A DNA stretch of 64,000 bases. Source: Cycas panzhihuaensis. Lineage: Eukaryota; Cycadophyta. The stretch covers positions 56,241,741 to 56,305,740 of the forward strand of contig CM041465.1 in NCBI GenBank assembly GCA_023213395.1. The letters are read 5' to 3'. Numbering within the stretch: position 1 is the first letter of the stretch; each line of letters opens with the position of its first letter. Both the position numbers and the translations under genes were made by a program. Below, in pieces: positions 1-10,900 of the stretch. The notes under the pieces were generated by a model. That model made no database searches, was not told where the DNA came from, and worked only from the letters and a program-made list of their open reading frames with translations.

Positions 1-339
1 AGATAGCTCGCTCGCGTCGTATTCGAGCTGCCCCCATTGCACCCTTTCCCGCATTTGCCTGTGCATTAGTTAGTTCCCCTTCCATCTGTTACCTTCTCAT
101 TGCCTTGAGAAGACGCAACGCGCAAGGCATTCTCTCTCCTTCCCGGCCATCCGAAGGGTAGGAAGGCCTTGCTTTGCATGGCTACCTGGAAGTAACCAGG
201 CACCTTGCAGTCCCGAATCTATGCTCCGGCACACGGACGCCCTACGAGGTGAGGTCCTCGCTGCTTAACTTAGTTAGCATAGCGTATTCTTACATCCTCT
301 TGCTAGACGTAGGGACACCGCCCCGTAGCGAGCGTTTCA
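1..339 (+). repeat. 3' end of Tat-type LTR, subfamily 1
   Basis: The segment matches the reverse complement of the outer ends of the element A LTRs. It contains the GAAGGGTAGGAAGGCC block and the terminal CGTAGCGAGCGTTTCA at 324-339. It is therefore the 3' end of a plus-oriented LTR whose body lies left of the window. It stops exactly where sequence homologous to 31577 onward resumes, so this LTR was inserted into the older LTR of element B. The expected 5-bp target duplication would be TCCAC (340-344), whose partner is outside the window. I cannot tell whether it is a solo LTR or the end of a full element. Confidence 0.85.
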
Positions 340-829
340 TCCACATAATCACATATGTAGGGTATATACAAGATCTAAACAACCACTAACACTAAAGTAC
401 ATAGTAGATCTCATATAGAATGAGCAGGGAAGGATGTTTCTCTCATAGAGGAAGCCTTAATAAGCCATCTTTGGTAGACTAAAGGGACAACTGGGGCATA
501 ATAAGAGAAAAGGTGATGCTAGAAATGCATGAAACAAGTTTTAAGATTATCTAAACTACAAGAACACATGAGGACCTAACTACAATGAGGGAGTTTACCA
601 TGGGAGCTTTATATCACCATTGGATCAGAGTCCTGATCATCATAGGTAAGGATCACACACATGCAAAGGGACTAAGTAGACAATCCAAGTAGCCAAATAA
701 CCATACAATCATTATGTAATCTAATAATCAAAGAAGTGAAACAAAGAGAAAGAGGAAGAGCATATACCTGATCTTACCTATACATCACAGTCCCTATCCA
801 TCCCTAGTGGTTAGGAAACACTACCCCCT
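340..829 (-). repeat. Remnant of element B 3' LTR
   Basis: The segment aligns with 31577-32047, the outer part of B's 5' LTR. It ends at 829 with TGGTTAGGAAACA, a decayed form of the GTAGCTGGGAAACA that ends the A LTRs. Immediately right of it, 830-900 resembles the internal sequence next to the left A LTR (10085-10140), including GGTGAATGCTG versus GGCGAATGCTG. The rest of this LTR was displaced to the left by the insertion at 1-339. Confidence 0.75.
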
Positions 830-1091
830 TAGCAACATAACCTTATCACTCGGAAGCGTTAGATAATGGTGAATGCTGTCAACACCAATTATTAGTGAAA
901 CACATCTAAATTTATATGTTGGTGACTAAGGTGAGTGGCGAGTATCGTGATAGATCACATGGACAGGAAACGTATGCTAGGATGAGGAAGGGGAGGCATA
1001 TCTTGATCCATCCTTAGGGTATGGAGCCCTAAACCAAGAATGTATGCAAGACACTTAGAAAGCATGACCTAAAGGTTTCCCATGGTGACAC

Positions 1092-1640
1092 TTAAGAGGG
1101 TAGTGGCACTAAAGGGCATAATGGGATTGGAATCCCTATGAATGACTGGAGAGTAAAGGAGGAGATAAGGGGATGCCTCATCACCCTAACACAAGGAGCT
1201 ATAACAAATATCACAGGAGTATTAACATACTGGGTTGACGAGGGATCATTTAAGGGTTGGAGGTTATGTTCTAGGATAAAGAGAACAAGGATGTCTACTT
1301 TGATGTTTTGATCATGAAGGATATATCGAATATCCACCAAAGTGAACATAAATAGAAGGGACCTGGTGGTCGAGGCAAAGGACCTGAGTCATGAGCAAAG
1401 GACTTGATAAACCTGAGTTAATTGTGACACGACGATTTGGGAGTCATAATGAAGAATGATAGATCCACAATGGAAGTGGAATGCATCGATAAAAGCCTTG
1501 ATGATGGTCATGTACTCTACTTCGTTGTTCATGGCCTAAGGAAGGTAGGTTCATGAGTGCATAAGATCATGCCCAAAAGGGTCTCAGATGATCCACATAA
1601 TTGTGGATGACCCTAGGTTACCATAGCTACCACCATCCAT
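1092..1640 (-). pseudogene. Decayed second RNase H (aRNH) of element B
   Basis: Reading the minus strand from about 1640 gives MDGGSYGNLGSS, then MNNEVEYMTII, then YDSQIVVSQLTQVYQV, then SVDI-like and INTKVD-like segments. It ends in a stretch matching the PLLDD tail of the intact copy at 10478-10900. It is the same protein as the aRNH of A and C: an RNase H of the archaeal/plant type, expected to degrade the RNA strand of RNA-DNA hybrids during reverse transcription. First catalytic Asp and second Asp are recognisable. In-frame stops and Gly/Pro changes in the GNPG loop show it is dead. An 85-codon piece (1349-1092) stays open. Bases 830-1090 on its left correspond to the 3' untranslated segment of A. 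Confidence 0.8.
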
Positions 1641-2500
1641 ATAGAGCAACTCAGAAAATGAAAAAATAGGGCTATCTAGGGAGCCAAAAAGGGCATCATA
1701 AATATGCAAAAATATTGAGAAAAGATGTGCCTAGAAAAGAAAATGGGCTTGGACCCTTAAGGGTTTAGGGACATGCTTAGAAAAATGACCTAGATGGCAG
1801 GCTCAGAAAAAGGACGTGATGCCCTGGTTGGTCCTTGCAAATAAAAGGGGAGTGGGGCAAAAAAAGGATTCATTTTTGTGCCCCTTGATTTGATAGAAGA
1901 GCTCTAGCTGACTTTCCCCTCAATTTCTACTTCTGTTACGAGCCTTATGAGTGAGATCCAACCATTGGATCATCACACAGAGGGAGTCATTATGACTAAG
2001 AGCAAGCCATGGCTACAGTCAGACTTGATTTGGTACGCTGATCTTAGCCATGATCATTAATGCTTTTAACAATAGTTTAGGTCCTTTTATGGGAAAATTG
2101 GGCCTTTCGAGACCCATTTGAGGACCTAGAAGGGAATGGACCAAGGCATTAAGGAGCCCTAGTCCTAGTGGACTAATTATAGTCCACAACAGTTTTTCTT
2201 TTTTTTACTACTTTTTTATTTTTTGCAAGGGAAGCCACTAGGCTATGAATTTATTCACAGTCCTACAAACTTCCTCATGGGCCAAAGAGGTATCAATGGG
2301 GCCTGTTGATATATTCGCGGTCCTACGACCATATTAACGAGACCAGGGTAGTTGATTGAAGAACAATTTTAATATTCTTGATAATTTTCTTGATTTTTGG
2401 TGATTAGAGAGAGCTTTTAACTTGCAGAAAGGAGACTGACTAACTGGTGATGGTATTTTTTATTTTTGTAGCCTATTATCGCAGTCGATAACCACAAAAA
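1641..2500. other. Decayed leader of aRNH and PMD-ORF flank; no gene
   Basis: The left part corresponds in position to the leader/promoter segment that precedes aRNH in A (10901-11640) and C (62880-63579). A phrase like ATCCAACCATTGGATC near 1948 recalls the ACCGTTGGATCC of A. The TATA-like sequence of A and C is not visible. From about 2160 to 2480 I recognise nothing. A TTTTTATTTTTGTAG tract ending near 2471 looks like a splice acceptor directly before sequence homologous to the start of the antisense ORF in C, but a single copy is weak evidence. Confidence 0.4.
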
Positions 2501-2786
2501 CATTACCAGACCTATGGTTAGATTCATTGAGTTGTTAGATAGACAAGAGAGGGCGATCTTGTAACAGTAGGTGTTAAAGAAGATAATTTGTATGCCTTAG
2601 TATGTATCATACTAGACACTCCTATTGGATGTTATCTCTCACTTAGACTGCCAAAGGTATGTATTCCACCTCCTACATCTGGGAGATATCACCATCACTC
2701 CTACTGATGTTCAACGGATTATGGGGGTGCTAGATAGGGGCACATGGGTAGCACTGAGGACTCTTCGAAGCATAGATGTAGCCCAT
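2501..2786 (+). pseudogene. PMD-like antisense ORF of element B, 5' part
   Basis: This runs on the plus strand, opposite to element B. An 82-codon frame beginning at 2625 contains YVFHLLHLGDITITPTDVQ, which resembles the FHLP-GEMTITLxDV core of the plant mobile domain (PMD, found in MAIN/MAIL-type proteins and some transposons). Element C has the matching block in the same place (minus strand near 62260-62195): HVFHPPR followed, after small frameshifts, by ATITPQDV. The frame is cut at 2786 by the solo LTR and continues from 5302. Upstream sequence (2475-2620) also aligns with C. A captured host-type gene carried by the retroelement is the simplest reading. Function in the element is unknown. 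Confidence 0.65.
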
Positions 2787-3289
2787 TGTTTCCCAGCTAC
2801 TGGGAATGGACTCGAGACGCATCGAAGCAGGTTTGTTCAGGTATATTTTCTTACTTTTCTTGCCTTGGTTTGATTAAGGTTATTTCTGATGGGTTGTTTG
2901 ACATATGCACTCGCACGCATTGCTCGTCTGCTTGTTCATTATGCATGTGCCTAACGGCACCTCTTAGCCTATGACGACTCACAGCGGGGGCATCCATAAG
3001 CAGATGCGACACCCCGTATGGCGTACAGCCACTCACGATGTCTCCATGGTCTTTCGGGATGCTCCTGCCAGCTCGTTTGTGCTTATTGCCACATGCCACT
3101 TATGTTGCAAATCCTTTCTAAGTTCGATTTAATCCTTAGTTAGGACGCTTTGCATTGTTTTGGGTACTTGCCCCGCTTGGGCATTCCTCAATTGTTCCCA
3201 TTCATGATTAGCCTCTATTTTTGCCTCAAAACCTAATTTCGCTGCTTATTTTTCTCTTTTTAAATTTGATTTGTCTGCAGACAAACTTA

Positions 3290-3480
3290 GCAGTACCACA
3301 AAGTTTGCGGCCGGTCATCGTCTGCATGATAAACTTAGCGACCGCCAAGTTCTTGCGTACGACTGCTCAAAATTAAAAGAAACCACGATGGCGCGTTTTT
3401 GTGAGCTGGCGTGGCTCCGAACGGTTGGAGGCGCCCGAGGGCCCCCAACATTCACTTGCTATGCCCAAGGCATAAAAGCC
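3290..3480 (+). promoter_or_regulatory. LTR promoter of S1
   Basis: A cluster of AAACTTAGC-type motifs (around 3285-3350) precedes CCCCCAACATTCACTTGC (3442-3459), followed after about a dozen bases by GCATAAAAGCC, a TATA-like box at 3470-3477. The same order (motif cluster, CCCCAAC(A/G)TTCAC, TATA) is seen in the LTRs of C, F, A-right and S2. This marks the U3 promoter, with transcription expected to start shortly after 3500. Assignment is by motif and conservation only. Confidence 0.6.
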
Positions 3481-4584
3481 TTTCTTTCACTCATTATTCT
3501 AATTCTTCACTTCATTTTTTCAAGTTTTTCTAGAGCAACTTCTTCACAAAGAGACAAAGCAAAGAAACAGTGAACAAGAGAACTTCTTCTACAACAGTGG
3601 GACAGAGGTGAAGTGGGCCATTACCAGCTGGAGTTGCAGGGCCATTGCTGCCCCCTACGTTTCTCCACCACAAGCTTCACCTTCTCTCACAAATACTCAA
3701 AGTTCCAAGGCATTTCTTCACAAGAAAAGACTACTCCAAAGGACAACTTCTAGCTCCCATCTTGCACGGAGCTTCCTCCTTCCATTCTCGCAAAGGACAC
3801 TAAAAACCGACCTTAGACACTTTGCTTGTCTTTGTTCCAAGTAGCCAAGGTACATGCATGCATGCTCTCTCCCATTTAAGGTAGTTCTGGTGTTTCATTG
3901 GTGCGCTTTGCGCGTGTTGTCTTATTTTACTTGCAAGCTCTTCTCCTTCTTTTGTGTGTGCTTTCCTTGGAATTTCATTTGCCATTTGATGCAAGTAGCC
4001 TTGTTAGTTGTGGCTTGCTATAGGGCTGCCTTAGATTGGGCCCATTTCTTCACATTTCTTTGAGACTCATCCTTACCCCCTTAGCTTGCTCTTTCACCGT
4101 TTCTTAAGTTAGCTAGACAAAGGGTCTTGCACGAGGATTTGAGGGAGATAGGCGGGGTTCCGTCCCCCATTGCCGTCCTTCTCCCCAAGGGTTCCGTCCC
4201 TTGTCCTCTCTCCCTTTACTACCCGTGCTCTCTTGGGAAACGAGGTTAGGGAAGCCTAAGGGAGTTGGTTTGAACTCTCTTCTTGGCGTAGGTAGCTTGT
4301 CACAACCTATCTCACCTTATTGCCTGTTAGTATTGCCTTCCCGAACCCCGTGGAGACCTCTCGTGGGTGAGTTAGCCATCCCGAGGCTACACTCAGTCCC
4401 TAATAGCATGTTTTGTGGTGTATGATAGCTTGCATGTTTACTGCGTCGATTAGTTTCATTTTTGTTATGGTTTAGTGCTTAACTACGTTTTTCTAGCTTA
4501 GTTGATTTTATTGCCATATATACATCTTGTTGTGCTTCGTAGCCTCTCTCCAGAGAGGAAGGCGTTTGTTGGGATTATTTGCAG

Positions 4585-4719
4585 GATTGCGTTGGAGGAA
4601 GCATTGCGCGAGATCGACCCGTTGCCGGTCGGCCCCCATATGGTATCTCTTCTCCCTTTTCGGTTGAGCTTTGCTTTCGTTTCCTTCATTTCATTTGGTC
4701 CTTGCATGCTTTTGGGGAG
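4585..4719 (+). other. Exon-like block inside LTR
   Basis: The 135-bp block is preceded by GGGATTATTTGCAG (acceptor-like) and followed by GAG|GTAAGTG, a perfect plant donor consensus. Equivalent blocks of 125-143 bp occur in the other LTR copies at 8253-8377, 17194-17318, 36017-36150 and 52504-52646. It could be an exon of a spliced leader transcribed from the LTR. No coding potential is apparent. Confidence 0.4.
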
Positions 4720-5301
4720 GTAAGTGCACCGATTCGTTGTCTGCGATCGACGTTGCATGCATGGGAGGAGGAAAGGAGCGCAACCAAGGAGGGAAACCCG
4801 CACTGCTCGAACCCGGATCCGGTATTCTTCGCATGCCTTTCATATTTTCTTTATGCTTTTATGTTTCTTTGCATTTACTGTTATAGATAAAGGAACATAA
4901 AGGAAAGAAGAAAACAATCTTTTATTGTGCATTTGCTTTCTCGTATTACTTTGCTACATTGCATAACATAGGAATAGAAGACTTGTTTGCGTTGCATCCC
5001 CCAGCCGCATTTTACCGTATTCTTTACACTTTGGTTGGTTGCCCCCTCGTTGCCTTCTCATTGCCTTGAGAAGTAGCGACGCGCGAGGATTCTTTTCCCT
5101 TCCCGGCCATCCGAAGGGTAGGAAGGCCTCGCTTGCACGGCTACCTGGAAGCAACCAGGCACCTTGCGATCCGTGCAGCTCGGGCGCCAAGACGGACGTC
5201 CTGCGAGGTATGATCCTCGCTATTTAGCCTGCTTAGCATATCGTTTTATGCCCTTCCCGCTAGGCGTTGGATCATTGCCCCGCGGAGAGCGTTTCACCCA
5301 T

Positions 5302-6980
5302 TAGGAGGTTGTGAGATTCTTCATAGGTTAGGATCGCTAGGACCGTCAGGGATACCATTGACAGCCATTGTTATGTCAAGGATTCCTCGTGTGAGGAAGA
5401 TGATAATTTTCATCATTCTATTCTAGATTTCCCAGAAATAGAACTACAAGGATATACCAAGGTGATGGATAATGACTATGAGGAGATACGAGTAGGGGGA
5501 GCATTTTGACTGGGCCACATTGATAGTGGTTAATCTCATAGCCTAGCTCAACCAAATGAGGAGGGCAGGACAAGGAGGGTTCTCATATTACACCTTTTCT
5601 AATGCTAGTTCCTTGATCACTTCCATGGAGTAGTACCAGCAACAGGTCCATAGCCCATAACAACCATTGCTCTGATGGTGCATAAGTGGCAGACTTAATT
5701 CCAGAGTGTAGCAGAGCTAGCACATGTTAGGCAGTTGATGGCAGCCACATCCCTAGATCTCCTCATGTTAGGTAATTACATGAGGGACCTGTATCGTACT
5801 ATCTACTAAGAGAGTGACAAGGAGGAGGGCAAGGTAGGAGGTACTCTAAGAGAGGAGTCAGGGGATGAGGAGGAGGATGACGGAGCTGCGAGTGATGACC
5901 TAGAGGTAGAGGCAACGATAGCAACAACAAAGGAGGTGGCCTTAGTTATAGGTGGAGAGGAGGTCCTCGTAGTAGAGGAGGCTGAGGGAGGCAATGCACT
6001 AATTGCTCTAGGGGAGGAAGAGGAGCTAGGAACGGAGGAAATAATGGCTATAACTATAAATGTAGTAGCTAAGGAGGTGCTAGCCACTCTAGGAGGTGAG
6101 ATCTCCCTCTCTTCTCTAGTTCTAGCTTTTGATTTAGTCATTTGATGCCTATATAAGCTATTTGATTTATTATGTAGATGGTAGATACTGATAAATTATT
6201 GTATATATTCTATATTGATACCCTGATATATTAGGATGGTCAGTAGAGATGACATAGGAAAGGTAGTTAGGTTGGTGGTTACCGAGCTCTTCCCACAAGT
6301 GTACAAGGAGGGATAACCTCATATCATGAGCAGCGGGGGGCTTGGATCAGTAGGATGACATACTATAACCTTTGCCCTTATCATACAGGTGCATGCTATA
6401 TGGGTTGTAAAGGCCTAGGAGCTGTGAGGTGAGAGGGACTAACTATAGAGAGAGAGGGACCTATTGTAGGCAAAGAGGGATTAACTATAATCTCAGGTAT
6501 AGGTACTAGAGACCCAGGCATAAGGGGTAAGAGCTGATACAAGAGGTAAGGTTCGAGAGATGAGGTTCAAGTTGTCGTGCTAGAGGTGAGGCTCCATAGG
6601 ACATAGAGGGAGAAGGATCATTTACAGGAGTAATATGACTAGTTGGTTGACTAGATTACTGATTGATCATCATGCAGTAGGATCCATGCTACCACCTCTA
6701 CCTAGTAGAGGGTACAGGATGAGGAGAGCGAGGCCAAGACCTCAATAAGATGGTAGAGGAGCCTAAGGAGGATGTGGTCCCTAGGAGAGGGAGCAGACAG
6801 GCCAAGAGTTAACATACCATGAGGATATGGCAGCCTCATGGGACTATTGTACTATAGAAAGCTTTGGACCTCTAGGGGGTTCCTTATCAGATATAGATGT
6901 ATGATTGTACCTTCCCCTAATAAGGATTCTGGCTTCCTCAGGCATATATTTTTGATACTTTGTACCATTATTCATCTTGT
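5302..6980 (+). pseudogene. PMD-like antisense ORF of element B, 3' part
   Basis: Continuation of the ORF broken by the solo LTR. Around 5508 the translation contains DWATLIVVNLIA, matching DWATLVVANLAA on the minus strand of C near 61930. Further on comes an acidic Glu/Asp/Ala-rich low-complexity stretch (about 5815-6060) and a charged Arg/Glu-rich stretch to about 6800, where C has a coiled-coil-like region. Around 6840-6960 the end aligns with C 60560-60420. Many stops make it a pseudogene. Its plus orientation is opposite to B and identical in logic to C, where the ORF is minus in a plus element. This conserved antisense arrangement argues that it belongs to the family and is not a chance insertion. 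Confidence 0.6.
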
Positions 6981-6982
6981 TT

Positions 6983-7034
6983 ATACACACACACACACAC
7001 ATACACACACACACACACACATATACACACATAT
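6983..7034. repeat. (CA)n microsatellite
   Basis: An imperfect CA/TA dinucleotide run at the end of the antisense-ORF region of B. The matching region of C has only a short TATATATACACATA-like stretch, so the array expanded after the copies separated. Confidence 0.95.
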
Positions 7035-7127
7035 AAGGGCCACATTAGTATCCTATTTTGATATACTTTATTTATTTTATTGATTATGGATGTATGGTTA
7101 TAAATAGGTAGATAGGCATATGTATAT

Positions 7128-7635
7128 TGTTAGATAATATGACAACAATGTTTTGGAGGCAAAATTTTTCATAGGTTAGCAACATAGTTTCCCCCTAAAA
7201 CTTCTACAGGGGGATCCAAGGGGACAGGAACCACTCTTAGCCAAGGGTACAGGGAAAGCTGGAACCCCCCTACAAAGAGGGGGTTTAGGGGTAGTAACCC
7301 CCAATCCAAAAAACTAGCACTGTAAAACATACTAAATTATAAAAAGAATAAGGATTGTTTATTTAAAATATCCCAAATTTAATGGTCAAGATTTGTGCCT
7401 TGTATGACTCTCTCATAAAACTTGATTTAGGGTGTTTTTTTATTACATTGATGGTATTTGATGTGCTATATTGAGAAGAGGCAATTAGTTGTTATTACTG
7501 TGAGCATTTTGCTATAGATTATATACATTTCTCTATTCTTAGATAATAAAGATTGATACCTTTCCTGTGTGGATGTTTCCTTAGTATGATGTTAAGGTTT
7601 ACCACATTATATCTAGTGTATATGTGATGCTTTAG
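7128..7635 (+). repeat. Left part of copia D 5' LTR
   Basis: AT-rich sequence beginning TGTTAG and continuing, after removal of element A, into 19045-19184, which ends TTTTTTCA just before a tRNA-Met-type primer site. No second copy is present for comparison, so the boundary is approximate. TTTAG at 7631-7635 is the left target duplication of element A. Confidence 0.55.
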
Positions 7636-10084
7636 TGAAACGCTCGCTACGGGGCGGTGATCCTACATCTAGCAAAAGGATATGAGAATACGCTATGCTA
7701 ACTAAGCTAGGTGGCGAGGACCTCACCTCGCAGGGCATCCATGCGCTGGAGTGCAGATTCGGGACTGCAAGGTGCCTGGTTGCCTCCAGGTAGCCGTGCA
7801 AAAACAAGGCCTTCCTACCCTTCGGATGGCCGGGAAGGAGAGGGAATGCCTTGCGCATTGCATCTTCTTAAGGCAATGAGAAGGCAACGAACGGGAGGGC
7901 AACTAACTAATATGTAAGCAAATGAGGTAAAAGGTGCGACGGAGGCAGCTCGGATACGATGCAAGCGAGCTATCTATGCTATGCTACGTAAAGCAAGAAA
8001 TAATGTAAGAAGATGAATGCTTTCCCTTTTTCCTTTATGTTCTTTTACAATTTCCTAACTACTCAGGCAAATGCATGAAAAGGAAACAATGTAAAAGGGG
8101 ATACACAGGAAGCAAGGGGAATACCTGGATCTGGTGCTTGAATGGAGGTGCGGCTTGTCTCTCTAAGTCCCACTCCTTCTTTCTCCGTTCTCCGCGCATA
8201 CAACGCTGATCGGCGGTAGTTATCGGAAGTGATGGAAGAGGGGTTCACTTACCTCCCCTTGAGCATGCAAAACTAAATAAAACGGAAGTAAGCTTGAAAC
8301 TAAAGATAGAGAGGTACTACACAGGGAACTAACTGGCAATGTGCTCATCCTACGTATCACTCTGCCAATGCACGATCCTGCAAATAGGTAAGAAGGACAC
8401 CTTCCTCTCGGGAGAGAGACCACAAGATATACCAAGAAATATATATATATAAACTGAAATCAACTGAAACTAAGATCTGAGCTAAGCATAGGAATACAAC
8501 CAAATGAAACAACAGCATACAAGAAATGCTCTCACCACCATGTACCATGAAAAAACTTGAAATGGAACTGAGTATAGCCTCGGGATGGCCAACTCACCCA
8601 CGGGAGACCTCCACAGAACTTGGGAAGGAAAACTAGTTGGCAAGGAGGTAGTGACGGGTTGTCTATGCCAATCGGGATGCCCTAACTAAATCCCCTAAAC
8701 TCCCTTAGCCTGTTCCCTAAGAAAGCACATATGGCAAAGGGAAGGAGGACAAGGGACGGAACCCTTGGGGAGAAGGACAGCAATGGGGGATGGAACCCCG
8801 CCTACCTCCCTCAAATCCTTGTATGTACTCCTTTACACCGACTAACTAAGGAAAGGGTGAAAGAGATAGCTTAGGGAAAATGGAGGGGCTCCAAAGAGAC
8901 AACGGGAAGGTACCCCTAATCTAGAGCAACACTATGAAGGGAACTATAGCTAACTAAGATCACATTCATTGAGGAGCAAAAGAAAATAATAAAAAGAAAA
9001 GAATTTGCAGGTAGAAACAAGAAGTACCTTGTATGGGAAAGATCAAGTATGCACTTTGCTACTATGAGCAAAGAATAAACAACATATAGGGACTGATCAT
9101 GAATGGTTCTTGCAAGGGTGAGGATGAAGGAAACTCCTTGCAATTTTGGAGCCTTGGAGTTGACTCTTGAAGCAGCTTTTGGGTGAAGAAGTCACTTGAA
9201 TCCTTGAGCACCTACAAAGAAGAATGGAGCTGTGGAGAGTCAGAGGGGCAAAGAATGGCCCTATAAATCCAGCTGATGGCAGCCCACTTCACCTTTGTCC
9301 AGTTGCTGTGTATGAAGTTTTCTATTTCTGTGTGTTTTTCTTGTGTGCAAGTTAGGAATTCTTCTTAGAAGTTTAAAAAATGGCCAAAAGATCTGAAAAA
9401 TGGGGAGCAAAATCCTCTTTATCCTCTGTTCACAGTAGGTGAATGTTGGGGATATCAGGGCAACTCGAATCAATCAATGCCACGCGGCAGTTTCGCGAAA
9501 AAATGGAAACTGTCACGTGGTTCTCTTTTAATTTCAAGCGATCGTCTGCAAGAACTCTACTGCATCAAGAAGAACTCGCGGTACCACTAAGTTTATAGCA
9601 GATCACCGAATCAAAAAGAGAAAAATAAGGTAAACATCGTTTTGGGGCAAAAATCAAGGCTAAACATAAGTTAGAGCAGTTGAGGGAATGCCTAGGCAGT
9701 GGGCAAGTACCCAAAATAATGCAAAGAGTCCTAACTAAGGATTAAATCAGACTTAGGAAGGACTGCAACATAAGCAACATGTTGTAACGAGAGCAAATAG
9801 GACTGACAAAAATATCCTGGGACACCGTGGAGGCAGCGTGGGTGGCTGTGCACCATACGGGGTGTAGCATTCACTAAGGAATGCCCCCGCTGTGAGTCGT
9901 TATAGGCTGATGGTGTGCCGTGGGCACATGCATTATGAGCAAGTAGAAAAGCAATACGCAGTGTGCATATGTCAAGCAACCTACTCTAAATAACCTCAAT
10001 CAAGCATGGGCAAGAAAAGTAAGAAAATATACCTGAACAAACCTGCATCGATGCGTCTCGAGTCCATTCCCAGGCCGGGAAACA
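7636..10084 (-). repeat. 3' LTR of element A
   Basis: A 2449-bp LTR matching 16581-19044. It keeps the exon-like block (8253-8377), but its TATA position reads GTTCACAG (9428-9435) where the 5' LTR has GTTTATAG. A predicted U3 promoter in this copy would therefore be weakened. The block at 7740-7800 differs from the 5' LTR by several small indels although the flanks are nearly identical. Confidence 0.95.
8253..8377 (-). other. Exon-like block in A 3' LTR
   Basis: On the minus strand CTATTTGCAG precedes and GAG|GTAAGTG follows a 125-bp block, equivalent to the other LTR copies. Confidence 0.4.
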
Positions 10085-10163
10085 CCGCCTCGGCAAGAGA
10101 GCCCGATCGCTTCTAAGCGTAACGTGATGGCGAATGCTGGCAATCAAAGATATGAGTAGCATA

Positions 10164-10164
<1 letters not shown>

Positions 10165-10221
<57 letters not shown>
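10165..10221. repeat. (AT)n microsatellite in element A
   Basis: An uninterrupted AT dinucleotide run between the 3' LTR and aRNH of A. The corresponding part of B (about 905-930) has no such run, so this is a private expansion. Confidence 0.97.
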
Positions 10222-10224
<3 letters not shown>

Positions 10225-10477
10225 AATAAAGAGCTGCACGTGGACCAAGGGCATAGGCGAGTGTCGTGGTGGAATGCGTGGACAAGGGAGACGGAGACGA
10301 GGACAATGTAGGCGCCACGCCGCTGCCTAAACATCGACTTGTAACTGAAATAAGCAAGTGAAAGGGGATGCCCCCGTTGCCGAAGTACAACATGAAGTAG
10401 GAGGGCGTCCAACAAATAGAGCAAGCAATCTAACTAACAGCAACCCGAGACTTGGGCACAGGCTGGCCAGGCAAGCC

Positions 10478-10900
10478 TCAGGGGCGGTCATCTAGAAGAG
10501 GGAGGCGACGCTCAAGGATGAGGCAGACGAGGCTGTCGGCCTTAGCGTTGAGGTGCCTAGGGATATGCTGAATATCCACCGACGAGAAACAAGCTAGAAG
10601 AGACCTGGCGGCAGACACGAGGGTTCTCAGGTGAGGGCATCGCACCTGGTAGACCTGGGTGAGATGGGATACCACGACCTGAAAATCGTAAAACAACACG
10701 ATGGACCCACGATGGAAACGGAGAGTATTGGTAAGGGCTTCAATAACGGCTGTGTACTCGGCTTCGTCATTGGTAGCCTTGGGAAGAAAGACCCCGTAAC
10801 GCAAGAAATTGTGTCCAGAGGGGCTGCAAAGAATCCACGCAGCGGCGAAAGGTCCGGGGTTGCCGCGACTTCCACCATCGGTAAAAACGAGGAGAGACAT
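10478..10900 (-). CDS. Second RNase H (archaeal/plant type, aRNH) of element A
   Basis: An open 140-codon frame from ATG to stop. RNase HI family hallmarks are clear: DGGSRGNPGP (residues 8-17), TNDEAEYTAVIEAL (43-56), FYDFQVVVSHL (70-80), and HLNAKADSL (116-124). The four acidic catalytic positions D8, E48, D72 and D122 are all present. The GNPG loop and NxEAEY motif place it with the archaeal/plant-type RNase H that Tat elements have acquired, not with the RT-linked gypsy RNase H. Expected role: removal of the RNA strand and perhaps primer processing during cDNA synthesis. It is a stand-alone frame with its own start, 3' of where integrase would be, and is the only enzymatic ORF left intact in A. 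Homologues: 1640-1092 in B, 63580 onward in C. Confidence 0.9.
   Translation of the reverse strand: MSLLVFTDGGSRGNPGPFAAAWILCSPSGHNFLRYGVFLPKATNDEAEYTAVIEALTNTLRFHRGSIVLFYDFQVVVSHLTQVYQVRCPHLRTLVSAARSLLACFSSVDIQHIPRHLNAKADSLVCLILERRLPLLDDRP

Larger units (their letters stand above)
2787..5296 (+). repeat. Solo LTR S1, Tat type, subfamily 2
   Basis: A 2510-bp LTR starts TGTTTCCCAGCTACTGGGAA and ends GGAGAGCGTTTCA. Perfect 5-bp target duplications CCCAT flank it (2782-2786 and 5297-5301), and no internal element sequence is attached. It is therefore a solo LTR left by LTR-LTR recombination. It shares its layout with the LTR of C (50727-53251) and the solo LTR 35431-37920 (minus): short inverted repeat at the start, TATA region near position 690, an exon-like block, and the GAAGGGTAGGAAGGCC block near the end. 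It interrupts the PMD-like ORF of B. Confidence 0.95.

Noticed and set aside
5806-6141. 111-codon minus-strand Ser/Pro/Thr-rich frame
   Set aside because: It is the antisense of a low-complexity Glu/Asp-rich part of the PMD-like ORF; composition alone explains it.
10113-10424. Frames with long alternating Ile-Tyr runs
   Set aside because: They are translations of the (AT)n microsatellite.
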